A DNA stretch of 64,000 nucleotides from Nostoc sp. MS1 (GTDB lineage: Bacteria > Cyanobacteriota > Cyanobacteriia > Cyanobacteriales > Nostocaceae): assembly GCF_019976755.1 (NCBI RefSeq), contig NZ_AP023441.1, positions 3,345,501 to 3,409,500 of the forward strand, written 5' to 3'. Position numbers and translations under genes: made by a program. Shown here one piece after another: positions 26,593 to 36,283 of the stretch. How positions within the stretch are numbered: the stretch's first letter is position 1; every line of letters starts with the position of its first letter. A model generated the notes under the pieces. The model worked only from the letters and a program-made list of their open reading frames with translations, did no database searches and had not been told where the DNA came from.

Positions 26593-26851
26593 GATTAACC
26601 CTTGGTTGTCATTTCTATAAGAGAATAATGTAGGACAACCCCGAAGTGCTTAAAGTGACAAATGAGGGTTAGTTATGTGCCAAAAGAATGGATATTAGGA
26701 GTATCTTCATCAAAAATACTACATATTAATATGGTAATCACCAGATAAATTAATACCTCCCTGTTCCCTACTACAGATACACAGATTCTATAATGTCTTG
26801 CACAATAAACTTAAAGACAGTAAAAATACTGCCATACTGGAGTAACTATAC

Positions 26852-27322
26852 ATGACCTATTCTCAGATTCAGTTTTGCGATCGCCAGTCTGAAATAAACC
26901 TCTATCAACTCCAAGAGCTATTTAATGTTTCTGCATTTTGGGCAAAAGGACGCAGTATAGAGGATTTACGTATAGCTATTATCAATAGTGAACCAGTGAT
27001 TTCTGTTTGGGATAGTGAGCGTCTCATTGGTTTTGCTAGAGCAACCTCCGATGGCATCTATCGCGCTACTATCTGGGATGTGGTAATTCATCCAGACTAC
27101 CAGGGTAATGGCTTAGGAAGCAAATTAGTCGAAACTGTATTGGCTCACCCCAAAATGCAGTGGGTAGAGCGTGTATATTTAATGACTACTCATCAACAAA
27201 AGTTTTACGAAAAAATAGGCTTCCAAGCCAATAACAGCACTACTATGGTGCTGCACAATCAATCCAGAATTAACTCTTTAGCTAGTCCAGAAATTCAGTT
27301 TCAGGAATCGCTAGAGGGATAG
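26852..27322 (+). CDS. GNAT family N-acetyltransferase
   Basis: 156 residues. The acetyl-CoA pyrophosphate loop is QGNGLGSKLV (motif A, about residues 90-99), preceded by strand WDVVIHPDY and followed by VERVYLMTTHQQKFYEKIGF (motif B). The acceptor substrate is unknown. Its 3' end overlaps the convergent histidine-kinase-like gene by 41 bp (27282-27322), so there is no space for a terminator between the two. Confidence 0.88.
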   Translation: MTYSQIQFCDRQSEINLYQLQELFNVSAFWAKGRSIEDLRIAIINSEPVISVWDSERLIGFARATSDGIYRATIWDVVIHPDYQGNGLGSKLVETVLAHPKMQWVERVYLMTTHQQKFYEKIGFQANNSTTMVLHNQSRINSLASPEIQFQESLEG

Positions 27323-28199
27323 ATAACTGGAGTCTAGTCATTTGCTCTGGTGTATTCATTTCCGACGAGGAAAGGATTTCTAAATTTCCTTCCATCGCTG
27401 CTAAAAGTTTTTGGCTGAGTAACACTTTCATAGCTGGAGAAAGACCTGCTTTGTGTTTCTCCTCTAGGAGAGCTTCGTCAGCAATTTCCAGTAAATCAAT
27501 TGGTTCGCTTTTAATCAGAGCATGACTAGGTATATCCAACCAGATATAAATTGTTTTGCTATTTGGTGCTGGCTTTGCGGATATGGAAATACTGCCTTCC
27601 TTCATCTGAGAAATAGCAGTATCAACTAAATTTAAAAATACTTGACGTAACCATTTTGGATCTGTCAAGACATAAATTTCTGGGTCTGGGGGAGAAATTT
27701 GCAACTTCAAATTGCGATCTACCGCCAGCATATAAGTTAAATTATGAATTTCTTGTAAAATCTCCGCTAAAGATTTTGGCTGAATATCTAATTTGTTATT
27801 ACCGTGTTCTGCCTTAGCTACATTCAGAATTTCATCCATTAAGTGTAGCATTTTTAACGCTCGCTCATGCGCTTGGGCGATAAATTCGCGCTCCTCTGCC
27901 GGATCTTCGCAAAGATCAGACAATATTAATTGATGTAAACCAATTAAACCATTGAGGGGCGATCGCAATTCATGGGTAGTTCGTGCTAAAAAACCCCCTT
28001 TAAACAGACTCATCTCCCGCGCCATTTCGTAAGCCAGTTGTGTTTGTTGGAGCTGTTGCAGGAGTTTTGTATGCTCTTGCTCCCCCGGTGTAACTGCGGA
28101 CTGATGGGAAGTGGAATTGGCAGAACGCGCAAACAACCCACGAAAACCAATCCCTAGTAATAATCCTGCTCCTAGATATATCCAGTTGCTCCAATTCAT
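27282..28199 (-). CDS. Histidine-kinase-like protein with degenerate ATPase domain
   Basis: 305 residues. An N-terminal membrane helix (WIYLGAGLLLGIGFRGLF) is followed by a helix and an H-box (TTHELRSPLNGLIGLHQLI) with the phospho-acceptor His intact. In the ATPase domain the N-box reads VFLNLVDTAISQM, so the key Asn of NxxxNA is not clear. The G1/G2 glycines are missing: the segments are LDIPSHALIK and LSPAMKVLLSQKLLAAMEGN. Kinase activity is therefore doubtful; a phosphotransfer or sensor role is possible. It overlaps the GNAT gene tail-to-tail. Confidence 0.8.
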   Translation of the reverse strand: MNWSNWIYLGAGLLLGIGFRGLFARSANSTSHQSAVTPGEQEHTKLLQQLQQTQLAYEMAREMSLFKGGFLARTTHELRSPLNGLIGLHQLILSDLCEDPAEEREFIAQAHERALKMLHLMDEILNVAKAEHGNNKLDIQPKSLAEILQEIHNLTYMLAVDRNLKLQISPPDPEIYVLTDPKWLRQVFLNLVDTAISQMKEGSISISAKPAPNSKTIYIWLDIPSHALIKSEPIDLLEIADEALLEEKHKAGLSPAMKVLLSQKLLAAMEGNLEILSSSEMNTPEQMTRLQLSIPLAIPETEFLD

Positions 28200-28325
28200 A
28201 TTTAGACAGTTATTAACTTGTTAATTTGACCACAATGTCTCAAAGACAGGTTCCCGATTTTTAGTTCATCAGTTTCACTTGATTAAACTCAAAATTGGGA
28301 AAACAACATTATAACTGTCTAAAAA

Positions 28326-28386
28326 ATGGGGAGTAGGGAGAGATGAGGGAGATAAGGGAGAATAACAACTGTCAACTGTCAATTGA
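28326..28386. repeat. Short tandem repeat tract
   Basis: Units of gagatga/gagggaga, then caactgtcaactgtcaattga, between the histidine-kinase-like start and the zinc-ribbon gene. Confidence 0.7.
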
Positions 28387-28578
28387 CTACTCAACACTCA
28401 CCGTTGCTTGAGCAACTCCCGCAGTGTTGCGAGTATCGACATTTGGTAAACGACTATAATTCGTCAATAATGGGACTTCTTGACGACAAGATAGACAAAA
28501 CCAATATAATTCGCCGTGACGGACATGGCGGAGGAGGGAACCACCGCAGCATGGGCAATTATTGGCTCGCTGACTCAT
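28387..28578 (-). CDS. Small zinc-ribbon protein
   Basis: 63 residues. Two Cys pairs, CPCCGG near residue 8 and CLSCRQE near residue 28, make a classic treble-clef or ribbon zinc site of about 20 residues spacing (C-x2-C ... C-x2-C), with an aromatic strand GELYWFC between. The Ser/Thr-rich tail is unstructured. Such small zinc-ribbon proteins are frequent in cyanobacteria with no assigned role. Read leftward; the following leftward gene is the histidine-kinase-like gene, 190 bp away. Confidence 0.7.
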   Translation of the reverse strand: MSQRANNCPCCGGSLLRHVRHGELYWFCLSCRQEVPLLTNYSRLPNVDTRNTAGVAQATVSVE

Positions 28579-28649
28579 ACCAATGTCCTCCTACAAGAAA
28601 AATCTCTGTTGAAAAGTGATGAAAAAAGTTTTTGTTTAAAGTCAGATTT

Positions 28650-29573
28650 AAGTCGCATCGATATAACCATTCCATTTGATACGGCTGGTGAGGATTTGTT
28701 TTCCACATATTCTCTACAACTGCGCCGAATCAATTCCTAAGCAACAGGCATCATTTGAGCCATTTCTTGATAGATTTGGCAGATATGACCTTAAGTCACC
28801 TCTGGAAAGGAACCGAGATTCATCTGCATTGCTGATGTCCCGGCTGCCATTGATCTAACCATCTCTAGCCCATAAGCTTTTAGCCTATTGATGGGGAAGA
28901 AGATAATTGCAGTACTGCCAGAAAATTCAGCTTTTTATGTATGGTTAATTTCGTCTAAATATTGGGTTTGTCTACCATATATATGGATGACAATTTCTTA
29001 TTCAAAAAATTTGGCATCTACTGCATCAACCTTCTCTGCCATTTTTAAGTGCCAACCACTTTGTTTGGCGATCGCTTGATGTACTGATTTTGCAGAAGCA
29101 AAGCTTCCTAAAAATGCCATGTATAGTGGCTGTTTTGGTTAGTCAATGCCGTTATTGAGATGAACTTGACGCTTGGCGTTGCTAATACTAACTTATTACT
29201 GTTTGTAATAGTAACTAAATTTATGGTTGTCTTCGGTAAAGACTTTAGAAGCCGTTACCAAATTCGCCCAAAATAATTCATTAATCCCTATATGGGAATG
29301 AATATTATCGAATCCCGTCGCATTCTGATAAAATTAGCTTGGTTTTAAGGCTTTATACACGGCATACGCTTGGAAATTTTTATCTAAGTGTAATATACGC
29401 GAATAAACTACCTCTAAATCAGCCAAAGTTTGAGAATCGCCAAAGGCAAATGATTTTACCTCATGACCGCGAAGAACTAGTTCATTAGTCTAGTGACTTA
29501 GTACTAGTTCAATCCCTCCTTAATTGGCGGGTAGAACTCGTTTCCACAAAGGGGTAACTTGAGCGATTTTCAT
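28650..29573 (-). pseudogene. Decayed family-4 glycosyltransferase
   Basis: Leftward, from an ATG at 29573 (MKIAQVTPLWKRVLPANQGG), the protein is recognisable as a GT4 retaining glycosyltransferase but broken by many stops and frame shifts. Recognisable pieces: TNELVLRGHEVKSFAFGDSQ, FDNIHSHIGINELFWANLV, SISNAKRQ, LYMAFLGSFASAKSVHQAIA, SGWHLKMAEKVDAVDAKFFE, FPINRLKAYGLEMVRSMAAG. These follow the GT4 order (GGIE, HSHxG, donor-site E/SMAAGT). No single frame exceeds about 60 codons. Long-inactivated gene, judging by damage throughout. Confidence 0.8.
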
Positions 29574-30013
29574 AAATTGTAATGGTTCGGTCGGTAAAAT
29601 GCTCTTAGCAAATAAGACCAACAATATCTTATGAGCAATTACATTATTCCTTACTGTTTTGACATCTAAATTAACCTAAAGGTAAAAGATAGGTTAACTA
29701 TTAGTGTCAAACTTCCCTTCAACATTTGAAACCGTTAGATGTAGCCGCTTGGCGACTGTTTTTATAATATAGCTCACATTTTCTAGGTTCATCTATCTCC
29801 AGGATCATAAATATATAGAAGAATTTGTATCCTACCTGACAAAAAGTGAGATTTTTGTAGCTGACACTACTAAAAATATAGTTCGGGATCAATGTTTTAT
29901 GGGTGGTATTTGGAGAAATGCTAAAAATACATAGTAGATTGAGAAAGATTAAATAATTATAATAAAGCGTCAATAAAAAAATTATTATTCATTTACATAG
30001 TGTTCAGCAACTA

Positions 30014-30796
30014 ATGAAAGTCGCAACTTGGAATGTTAACTCAATTCGCACACGTCTAGAGCATGTTATCGCTTGGTTGAAGGAAAATCCCGTCGATGTT
30101 CTGTGCTTGCAAGAGACAAAGGTTGTAGATGCCGATTTTCCGCGATCGCCTTTGGAAAGTTTGGGTTATAACCTATATATATCAGGACAGAAAGCCTATA
30201 ACGGTGTAGCCTTAATTAGTCAGCAACCGCTTACAGATGTTATTACCGGATTCACACCAATATTGGCAGATATTGAGCCAATATGGGATGAACAAAAGCG
30301 GGTAATTACAGGTGTGCTGGATGGCGTGCGGATTGTAAACCTTTATGTACCGAATGGTTCGGCGATCGCCAGTGAAAAATACGAGTATAAGCTACGTTGG
30401 TTAACAGTGTTAAGAGAGTATTTGCGATCGCTTTTACTTTTGCAACCCGCCATCTGTATGTGCGGCGACTTTAACATCGCCTTAGAAGATATAGATATTC
30501 ACGAAAAAGTCAAAGCCGAAAATCATATCATGGCATCCCCAGCCGAGCGCCAAGCTTTACGAGATGTCCTAGAATTGGGATTTGCTGACGCTTTTCGCAA
30601 ATTTACTACCGAAGGCGGACACTTCAGTTGGTGGGATTACCGCGCCGCCTCTTTCCGCCGCAATCAAGGCTGGCGTATAGACCATCACTACCTGACACCT
30701 GTATTATACGAACAAGCAAAAAGCTGCATCATTGATATCTCCCCTAGAAAGTTAACTCAACCCAGTGACCATACTCCAGTCATAGTGGAATTTTAA
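30014..30796 (+). CDS. xth: Exodeoxyribonuclease III (AP endonuclease family 1)
   Basis: 260 residues. It cuts at abasic sites in base-excision repair and degrades 3' ends. Metal and catalytic motifs: TWNVNSIR (Asn), LQETKVVDADFP (Glu), LYVPNG, GDFNIALEDID (Asp/Asn), WWDYRAASFRRNQGWRIDHH and the terminal SDHTPVIVEF (Asp-His). All are intact. The length is typical of bacterial ExoIII. Monocistronic, preceded by 440 bp (29574-30013) in which I see no gene. Confidence 0.95.
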   Translation: MKVATWNVNSIRTRLEHVIAWLKENPVDVLCLQETKVVDADFPRSPLESLGYNLYISGQKAYNGVALISQQPLTDVITGFTPILADIEPIWDEQKRVITGVLDGVRIVNLYVPNGSAIASEKYEYKLRWLTVLREYLRSLLLLQPAICMCGDFNIALEDIDIHEKVKAENHIMASPAERQALRDVLELGFADAFRKFTTEGGHFSWWDYRAASFRRNQGWRIDHHYLTPVLYEQAKSCIIDISPRKLTQPSDHTPVIVEF

Positions 30797-30902
30797 AGTT
30801 GAGACTTTAGACTAGGGAGAAGGAATTTTAGATTAAAGCCTAATCCAAAATCGCAAATCTAAAATCCAAAATCAAATTGCCCTCATCCCTAATCTAATCA
30901 TT

Positions 30903-31778
30903 ATGTTTTTGGTAACTGGAGCAACAGGAGACATTGGTCGCCGAGTTGTGCGACTTCTACGCGAACAAGAGCATTCAGTCCGAGCCTTTGTTCGACTCAC
31001 CTCGCGTTATGGCGAACTAGAACACCGAGGAGCCGAAATCTTCATCGGTGATTTACGGCGAGGACACGATATTGAAAAAGCTTGTCGGGGTGTTCAATAT
31101 ATTGTCAGCGCCCACGGTTCTGATAGCGATGCGCTCAACCTCGACTACCGCGCTAACATCGAACTCATCGACCAAGCCAAAGCTAACGGTGTGCAGCACT
31201 TTGTCTTTATTTCCGTCTTAGGAGCAGACCGGGGGTATGAAGATGCTCCCGTATTTAAAGCCAAACGAGCTGTAGAAAATTATTTGGCTGCTAGTGGCAT
31301 CAATTACACTATTTTACGCCCGGCTGGATTAGCATCTAACTTGCTAAGTTTAGCAGAAAGATTTCGAGAAACAGGGTTATATTTATTGATTGGCGACCCC
31401 AAAAACCGTACCTCAATTGTGAGTACAGATGATTTAGCAAGGATAGTAGTAGATTCAGTGAAAATTCCCGGCGCTCTTAACCAAATATTTTCCGTGGGAG
31501 GGCCAGAGATTTTATCGCGTGAGGATATTCCCCAAATTTTTAGTCGTATCTTTAATAGACAACCTATAGTAGTTAATTCACCATTAGTTGCAGTTGATGG
31601 GTTGCGGGGTATCCTGGGCTTAGTCAATCCTGAAGCACAACAAGCTTTAGGAACCTTTCGGACATTGCTGTCCAATGAATTTTTCTGTAGAAAAGATGAA
31701 ATAGCTAAATTAGAACGAACCTTTAATTTTCCCTTGGAAACCTTGGAGAGTTTTTTAAGGCGTTATTTAGCTGTTTAG
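30903..31778 (+). CDS. NAD(P)-binding atypical SDR, Ycf39/NmrA-like
   Basis: 291 residues. N-terminal dinucleotide motif FLVTGATGDIGRRVVRLL, then GDLRRGHDIEKACRGVQYIV, FVFISVLGAD and FKAKRAVENYLAASGINYTI, which match the atypical SDR group that includes Ycf39/HCF244, a photosystem II assembly factor, and isoflavone-reductase-like proteins. The Lys of the YxxxK motif appears as FKAKRA without the Tyr, usual in this group. The C-terminal part (LNQIFSVGGPEILSREDIPQ) is the substrate-side lobe. The exact role is not determined; a stress or assembly role is plausible. Confidence 0.78.
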   Translation: MFLVTGATGDIGRRVVRLLREQEHSVRAFVRLTSRYGELEHRGAEIFIGDLRRGHDIEKACRGVQYIVSAHGSDSDALNLDYRANIELIDQAKANGVQHFVFISVLGADRGYEDAPVFKAKRAVENYLAASGINYTILRPAGLASNLLSLAERFRETGLYLLIGDPKNRTSIVSTDDLARIVVDSVKIPGALNQIFSVGGPEILSREDIPQIFSRIFNRQPIVVNSPLVAVDGLRGILGLVNPEAQQALGTFRTLLSNEFFCRKDEIAKLERTFNFPLETLESFLRRYLAV

Positions 31779-31846
31779 TCAGTAGTTAGTTGTCAGTGGT
31801 TATGACAACTGACAACTGACCACTAACCACTAACAAATAAAAACTT
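31778..31846. repeat. Inverted/tandem repeat tract (gttgtcagt type)
   Basis: A gttagttgtcagtggttatgacaactgacaactgacc-type tract, described in pieces: gttgtcagt copies face acaactgac copies, so it can also fold into a hairpin. It ends just before the HlyD-like gene start. Confidence 0.75.
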
Positions 31847-31847
31847 T

Positions 31848-33344
31848 ATGAAGTATTCCCTATTAGCCAATGCTGCTCAAGCACGCCAGACAAAACAGCA
31901 ATTTGCTAGACCAGAAGACCAACTATCTTACGAACTGGGTAAGGCGATTAAGGAATTGCCGCCCCTTTATACTAGATTATTAGCAGGAACCATTAGCTTA
32001 GTAGTATTTGGTGCGATCGCCTGGGCTGGTTTATCGGAAATCGACGAGGTAGCAGTGGCTCAAGGGGAATTAATCGCGTCTTCCCAGGTACGACCAGTAA
32101 CATCCTTGGGTGATGGGGTAATTAAAATAATTAAAGTCAAAGAAGGCGATCGCGTCAATAAAGACCAAGTATTAATTCAACGTGACCCAGACCTCAAACA
32201 AACTGACGTTGCTCGGTTAGGCGAATCTACAAAATTGATTCAAGAAGATATCCGGCGTTTGCAGGTGGAACGTTTAGGCGGACAGTCTACTGGTACAGAA
32301 ATGCAGGATGAACTCTTAAAGGCTCGCCTGCGCGACTATCAAGCACGCCAAGCGGCCGCAGAAGCAGAAGCTGGTCGTCAACGTGCGTTAATGGATCAGG
32401 CAAAAGTGCGGCTAACTCGGTTACAAGACAATTTAGTCAATGCTAGGACTGGTGTTGCTAACGCCAAAACTAACCTGTTCAATGCTAAAACTATCAGCAC
32501 TCAAGTTCAAGAAAATCTAGAAATTGCTCAAAATAGAGAGAAAAATTTACGTACTCTGATAACTCCTGGCGCTGTTCCGCGAGTTGATTACCTAGATGCA
32601 AAAGAAAGATTGGCTCGCGCCCAAACAGATATTACCAGAACTCAAGATGAAGTAATCAACGCCCAAAATCGCTTGACAGAGGCTGAAGATAAAGTTGAAT
32701 CCTTAGAAAGAGATATCGCAGCTCAAGCTCAAGAAATCCGTCAAGTCGAAAAAGCCTATGAAGCTGCTCGTAGTCAAGCACAACGTGTAGCTTCAGAGCG
32801 CCAAAGTGAAATCTTAACCGAGATGAACAAGCGCAAAGAAGAATTAGCCAACGTTTCTGGACAGTTAGAGCAAGCCAAAAAACAAAAAGATGGTGAAACT
32901 ATCAAAGCTCCTGTAGCTGGGACAATCTATAAAATTAAAGCAACTAAGGGGCCAGTACAAAGCGGTGAAGAGTTATTATCAATCTTGCCAGAGGGTGAGG
33001 ATATATTACTAGAAGTGAAAGTTCTCAACCGTGATATTGGATTTATTCGTAAAGGGATGAGAGCTAAAGTTAAATTTGCAACTTTTCCCTTCCAAGAGTT
33101 CGGCACTGTTGATGGTGAAGTTGTACAAGTTAGCCCCAATGCTACTGTCGATAAAGAGTTGGGCTTAGTTTTCCCCACCAGAATCAAACTAAATCAGCAC
33201 TCAGTTTCTGTTCGCGGTCAAGAAGTAGTATTTACTCCAGGGATGGCTGCAAGTGGTGAAATTGTAACTCGTAAGAAGTCAGTTTTGACTTTCATTATGG
33301 AACCAGTGACTCGCAGATTTAGCGAAGCGTTTTCTGTTAGGTAA
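31848..33344 (+). CDS. HlyD family membrane fusion protein (type I secretion)
   Basis: 498 residues. A cytoplasmic N-terminus of about 45 residues, one membrane helix (LLAGTISLVVFGAIAWAGL), a lipoyl-like half (VRPVTSLGDGVIKIIKVKEG), a very long coiled coil (about 110-345; Ala/Gln/Glu/Arg-rich), the second lipoyl half (IKAPVAGTIYKIKATKGPVQ) and a C-terminal beta-barrel (LLEVKVLNRDIGFIRKGMRA, TFPFQEFGTVDGEVV). This layout matches HlyD/PrtE adaptors of type I secretion. No ABC exporter or TolC gene is adjacent. The long hairpin suggests a periplasm-spanning contact with TolC. Confidence 0.88.
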   Translation: MKYSLLANAAQARQTKQQFARPEDQLSYELGKAIKELPPLYTRLLAGTISLVVFGAIAWAGLSEIDEVAVAQGELIASSQVRPVTSLGDGVIKIIKVKEGDRVNKDQVLIQRDPDLKQTDVARLGESTKLIQEDIRRLQVERLGGQSTGTEMQDELLKARLRDYQARQAAAEAEAGRQRALMDQAKVRLTRLQDNLVNARTGVANAKTNLFNAKTISTQVQENLEIAQNREKNLRTLITPGAVPRVDYLDAKERLARAQTDITRTQDEVINAQNRLTEAEDKVESLERDIAAQAQEIRQVEKAYEAARSQAQRVASERQSEILTEMNKRKEELANVSGQLEQAKKQKDGETIKAPVAGTIYKIKATKGPVQSGEELLSILPEGEDILLEVKVLNRDIGFIRKGMRAKVKFATFPFQEFGTVDGEVVQVSPNATVDKELGLVFPTRIKLNQHSVSVRGQEVVFTPGMAASGEIVTRKKSVLTFIMEPVTRRFSEAFSVR

Positions 33345-33417
33345 TGGGTAATGGGTAATGGGTAATTGCTTTCTCCCATTACCAACCCCCACTATAAGAT
33401 AAGTGTTTAAGCGGACA

Positions 33418-35325
33418 TCAAATATTGATACTGTTGGGGATGCGGGAAGGTAGTAGATAAGGATAATCTACGCCAGTGGCTACTAAGCGTTTGTGATTGC
33501 GGAGTCTGATTTTGCTTTCAATTTCTGTTAATTCGCTTTGGAATTGTGAAAGAATCTGCCGATCGCCTCTATTATTAAACCGAATTAACTCGGAACTACC
33601 TAATTTTCCCCAAGAAATCCCATTCAAGGCAAAAGTTAACTCCATTTGTTTGAGTTCTTTATCGGCTGGCGGTAGCAATTCTGACATACTGGCTGATGTA
33701 TCGGGATGGCTGTAAAGGGCAAACGGTGCATTGGGTACATAACCCAAATAATCAAACTGACTAAAATTAACTGCTGCGTGTTGGGGGCCACAGGTGAAAA
33801 TGATGATTGTGGCAATATCTATGAGTTGTTGCAGGCTGGTGATTTTAGTAAAGCCAGGAACGCGGGGATATGTAGGTAATTCTTGGGGTTGGAGTCCAGT
33901 GGCGATCGCCAATTCGGTTGGACACCAAGCTGGTAATTGGGGAAACTCTGATTTAGGACGAGTGTTTAAAGGTGCGCTGAGTTCATCTGCCCAAGCTTGT
34001 AAGTAGATATCCTTCAATACAGCTTTATCATCTGCATAGTAGCGTTTTAGGTAACTGCTGGTGTATTTGGCGATCGCTTCCCACAATAACAAAGCATCAT
34101 CTCGGTAAGGATATTCAGCCAGGAATTTCGTTTCAATTCCCCGGTGTTCGATGTCATTAGGTAAGGCGTAATCCCAAAACACCTTTTCCCTGTAAGCTTT
34201 ATTCATCAACTCCAATGATACTTGCCCTACAGGAGCCATCAGGGAACTAATAGCTGAACCTTCTTGCAAAAGGATTTGATTACCACGTTGATTAATTGCT
34301 AGTAAAAATTGCAGATGAGGATTGAGTAATTGATAAAAGGGATGATTACTAGGTATTTGTCTAGGAGTAGCGATCGCAAACACTTCCATTGCTAAATGAG
34401 TATAGCTGAGGTGAGAGAATAACTCATGATGGGCTGCATCTGCCGACTGCACATAAAGTTTGGCTCTTGTCCAATCATCTGCACCACCGCCAACAAAAGC
34501 TGGAGTAACTACACGCCCTTTTTCTAATTCTATAAGGATTGGTTCTAATCCCTGCTGTGAACGATGAAATAGGGCAATTGGATTACCTATATATTTACCT
34601 GGTTGTAAATCTGTAACTTTTAAATCTTTGAATAAAGGGTATTCAGCAATAAATAAGCGATTTTCGGCGGCTGAGGCAATTAAATCTACATTATTAGAGT
34701 GACTTGCCCAAGATTGTATCAAGGCTTGATCTTTTGGCTGGACTCGCCGTAGTACCAGTGGGTTATCTCCTGCTAATCTTTGCCGACTAAATTCGCGATC
34801 GCTTAAACCCCCATCCCGTTCATGAATTACACTAGCTACCGGACGGGTGGGAATATAAGGATGCTGATTCTTCTTTGCTTTAGCGCTTCTTTCTAGGGAT
34901 TGATAGAATATCGCTCTTTTTTGTCCAATCTCAGTTTTTGTTTCTGCTGCTTGCTTGGCGGCGGAAAGCCTTTGTCCTAATTCCCGACGTTCTCGCACAT
35001 AACTAGAATTGAATTGTTCATTGGGTGGTAAGTAGAGATTGAACCATCCAGATTGAAAGATTTCCCAGTCTACTAAGATTGTAGAAAAGTCTAACCAAGT
35101 TTTGTCTATTGTAGCGATCGTCTGCTCAAACTGCTTGAGAAGCAAACTCCAAGGCTCAGACAACTTTCCCTGCTTTAAAGCATCTTCTCGTAATTTTGTC
35201 ACAACATAGAGCAGCGCCCCATCTTCTCCCGTGTAGGGAAATATCCGCGCCGGGCCTTTGTGATTTAACCCTATAGGATGATAGCGGTAGTGACCTTGTT
35301 GCTCAGTTTTGATAATTTGAGACAC
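33418..35325 (-). CDS. Lipoxygenase
   Basis: 635 residues, a stand-alone bacterial lipoxygenase catalytic domain that dioxygenates polyunsaturated fatty acids. Iron-ligand helix: HHELFSHLSYTHLAMEVFAI (about residue 299), with the HxxxxHLxxTH pattern; IPSNHPFYQLLNPHLQFLLA follows it. The C-terminal ligands are in GPQHAAVNFSQFDYLGYVPN (about residue 513) and the chain ends in Ile (RIPNSINI), the expected last ligand. No N-terminal PLAT domain and no catalase fusion. Regiospecificity cannot be inferred. It is divergent from the photolyase-like pair, sharing a 121-bp intergenic region. Confidence 0.9.
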   Translation of the reverse strand: MSQIIKTEQQGHYRYHPIGLNHKGPARIFPYTGEDGALLYVVTKLREDALKQGKLSEPWSLLLKQFEQTIATIDKTWLDFSTILVDWEIFQSGWFNLYLPPNEQFNSSYVRERRELGQRLSAAKQAAETKTEIGQKRAIFYQSLERSAKAKKNQHPYIPTRPVASVIHERDGGLSDREFSRQRLAGDNPLVLRRVQPKDQALIQSWASHSNNVDLIASAAENRLFIAEYPLFKDLKVTDLQPGKYIGNPIALFHRSQQGLEPILIELEKGRVVTPAFVGGGADDWTRAKLYVQSADAAHHELFSHLSYTHLAMEVFAIATPRQIPSNHPFYQLLNPHLQFLLAINQRGNQILLQEGSAISSLMAPVGQVSLELMNKAYREKVFWDYALPNDIEHRGIETKFLAEYPYRDDALLLWEAIAKYTSSYLKRYYADDKAVLKDIYLQAWADELSAPLNTRPKSEFPQLPAWCPTELAIATGLQPQELPTYPRVPGFTKITSLQQLIDIATIIIFTCGPQHAAVNFSQFDYLGYVPNAPFALYSHPDTSASMSELLPPADKELKQMELTFALNGISWGKLGSSELIRFNNRGDRQILSQFQSELTEIESKIRLRNHKRLVATGVDYPYLLPSRIPNSINI

Positions 35326-35446
35326 AATAGATTGATCCTGTTTGCAAGAGTGGCGATAGAAGTTGGAGAATAGAAATTAGTCATAGCTATTTAACTCGTT
35401 AGCTATATATATTGTCAGCTGTATTTAATGTATATTTAACTAGCTT

Positions 35447-36283
35447 ATGTTGCGTAAATTTACGAGTAGAGACGAACTAATAGCTTACCTGCGTGAACAA
35501 TTTCCCCAAGCAGCCGAAAGAAGCGATTATATTAGTGATACCAAGGGTGGTAGGAAAGCTGCTGAAGAAACTTTACAAAAAGTAAACCCTGCTACTTATG
35601 CGAAAACCCGTAACTTCTTAACAGGCGATGTCACACGGCTATCACCATATATCCGCTACGGAGTTTTAAGCCTGCGAGAAATTCGAGATTATGTACTTGA
35701 TAACGTCAAAAACCCTGATGAAGCCACAAAACTCATCAATGAATTAGGCTGGCGGGATTATTGGCAGAGATTATATGTCAAATTAGGTCATGGTATCTGG
35801 GAAGACCAAGAAGAATACAAAACAGGTTACACTCCCGCAGAATATAAATCAGATTTACCTGTAGATATACAAGAAGGTAATACAAGATTAGTTTGCATCG
35901 ACAGCTTCAGCCACGAATTGCAGGAAACAGGTTACTTACACAACCACATGAGAATGTGGCTAGCTGCCTATATCGTCCATTGGCGGCGCATTCGTTGGCA
36001 AGCCGGAGCCAAATGGTTTCTAGAACACCTTTTAGATGGTGATCCTGCCAGTAATAATATGTCTTGGCAATGGGTAGCCAGCACCTTCAGTCACAAACCT
36101 TATTTTTTCAACCGCGAAAACCTAGAACGTTACACCAAAGGCGTATATTGTCAAAAATGTCCCCTCTACGGTCATTGTGATTTTGAAGGCAGTTATGAAC
36201 AATTAGAACAGCGACTTTTCCCCAAAGGACAATTCAACAAACAACCCAACAGCCAAAGTTGGCAACGTGGGAAAAAGAAGTAG
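35447..36283 (+). CDS. Short photolyase-like protein (FAD-binding domain only)
   Basis: 278 residues corresponding to the C-terminal helical FAD domain of photolyases/cryptochromes: TRLSPYIRYGVLSLREIRDY, NELGWRDYWQRLY, TGYLHNHMRMWLAAYIVHWR, HLLDGDPASNNMSWQWVAST, FSHKPYFFNRENLERYTKG. The alpha/beta antenna domain is absent from this polypeptide. Cys235, Cys238 and Cys244 (CQKCPLYGHC) form an added Cys cluster at the C-terminal end, suggesting metal or Fe-S binding; a fourth ligand is not obvious. Short photolyase-like proteins are known in bacteria, some repairing single-stranded lesions. The next gene encodes the missing domain type. Confidence 0.85.
   Translation: MLRKFTSRDELIAYLREQFPQAAERSDYISDTKGGRKAAEETLQKVNPATYAKTRNFLTGDVTRLSPYIRYGVLSLREIRDYVLDNVKNPDEATKLINELGWRDYWQRLYVKLGHGIWEDQEEYKTGYTPAEYKSDLPVDIQEGNTRLVCIDSFSHELQETGYLHNHMRMWLAAYIVHWRRIRWQAGAKWFLEHLLDGDPASNNMSWQWVASTFSHKPYFFNRENLERYTKGVYCQKCPLYGHCDFEGSYEQLEQRLFPKGQFNKQPNSQSWQRGKKK

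Noticed and set aside
29719..29973. An 84-codon leftward frame before xth.
   Set aside because: AT-rich with Tyr/Phe/Ile bias, no ribosome-binding site and no family; probably chance.
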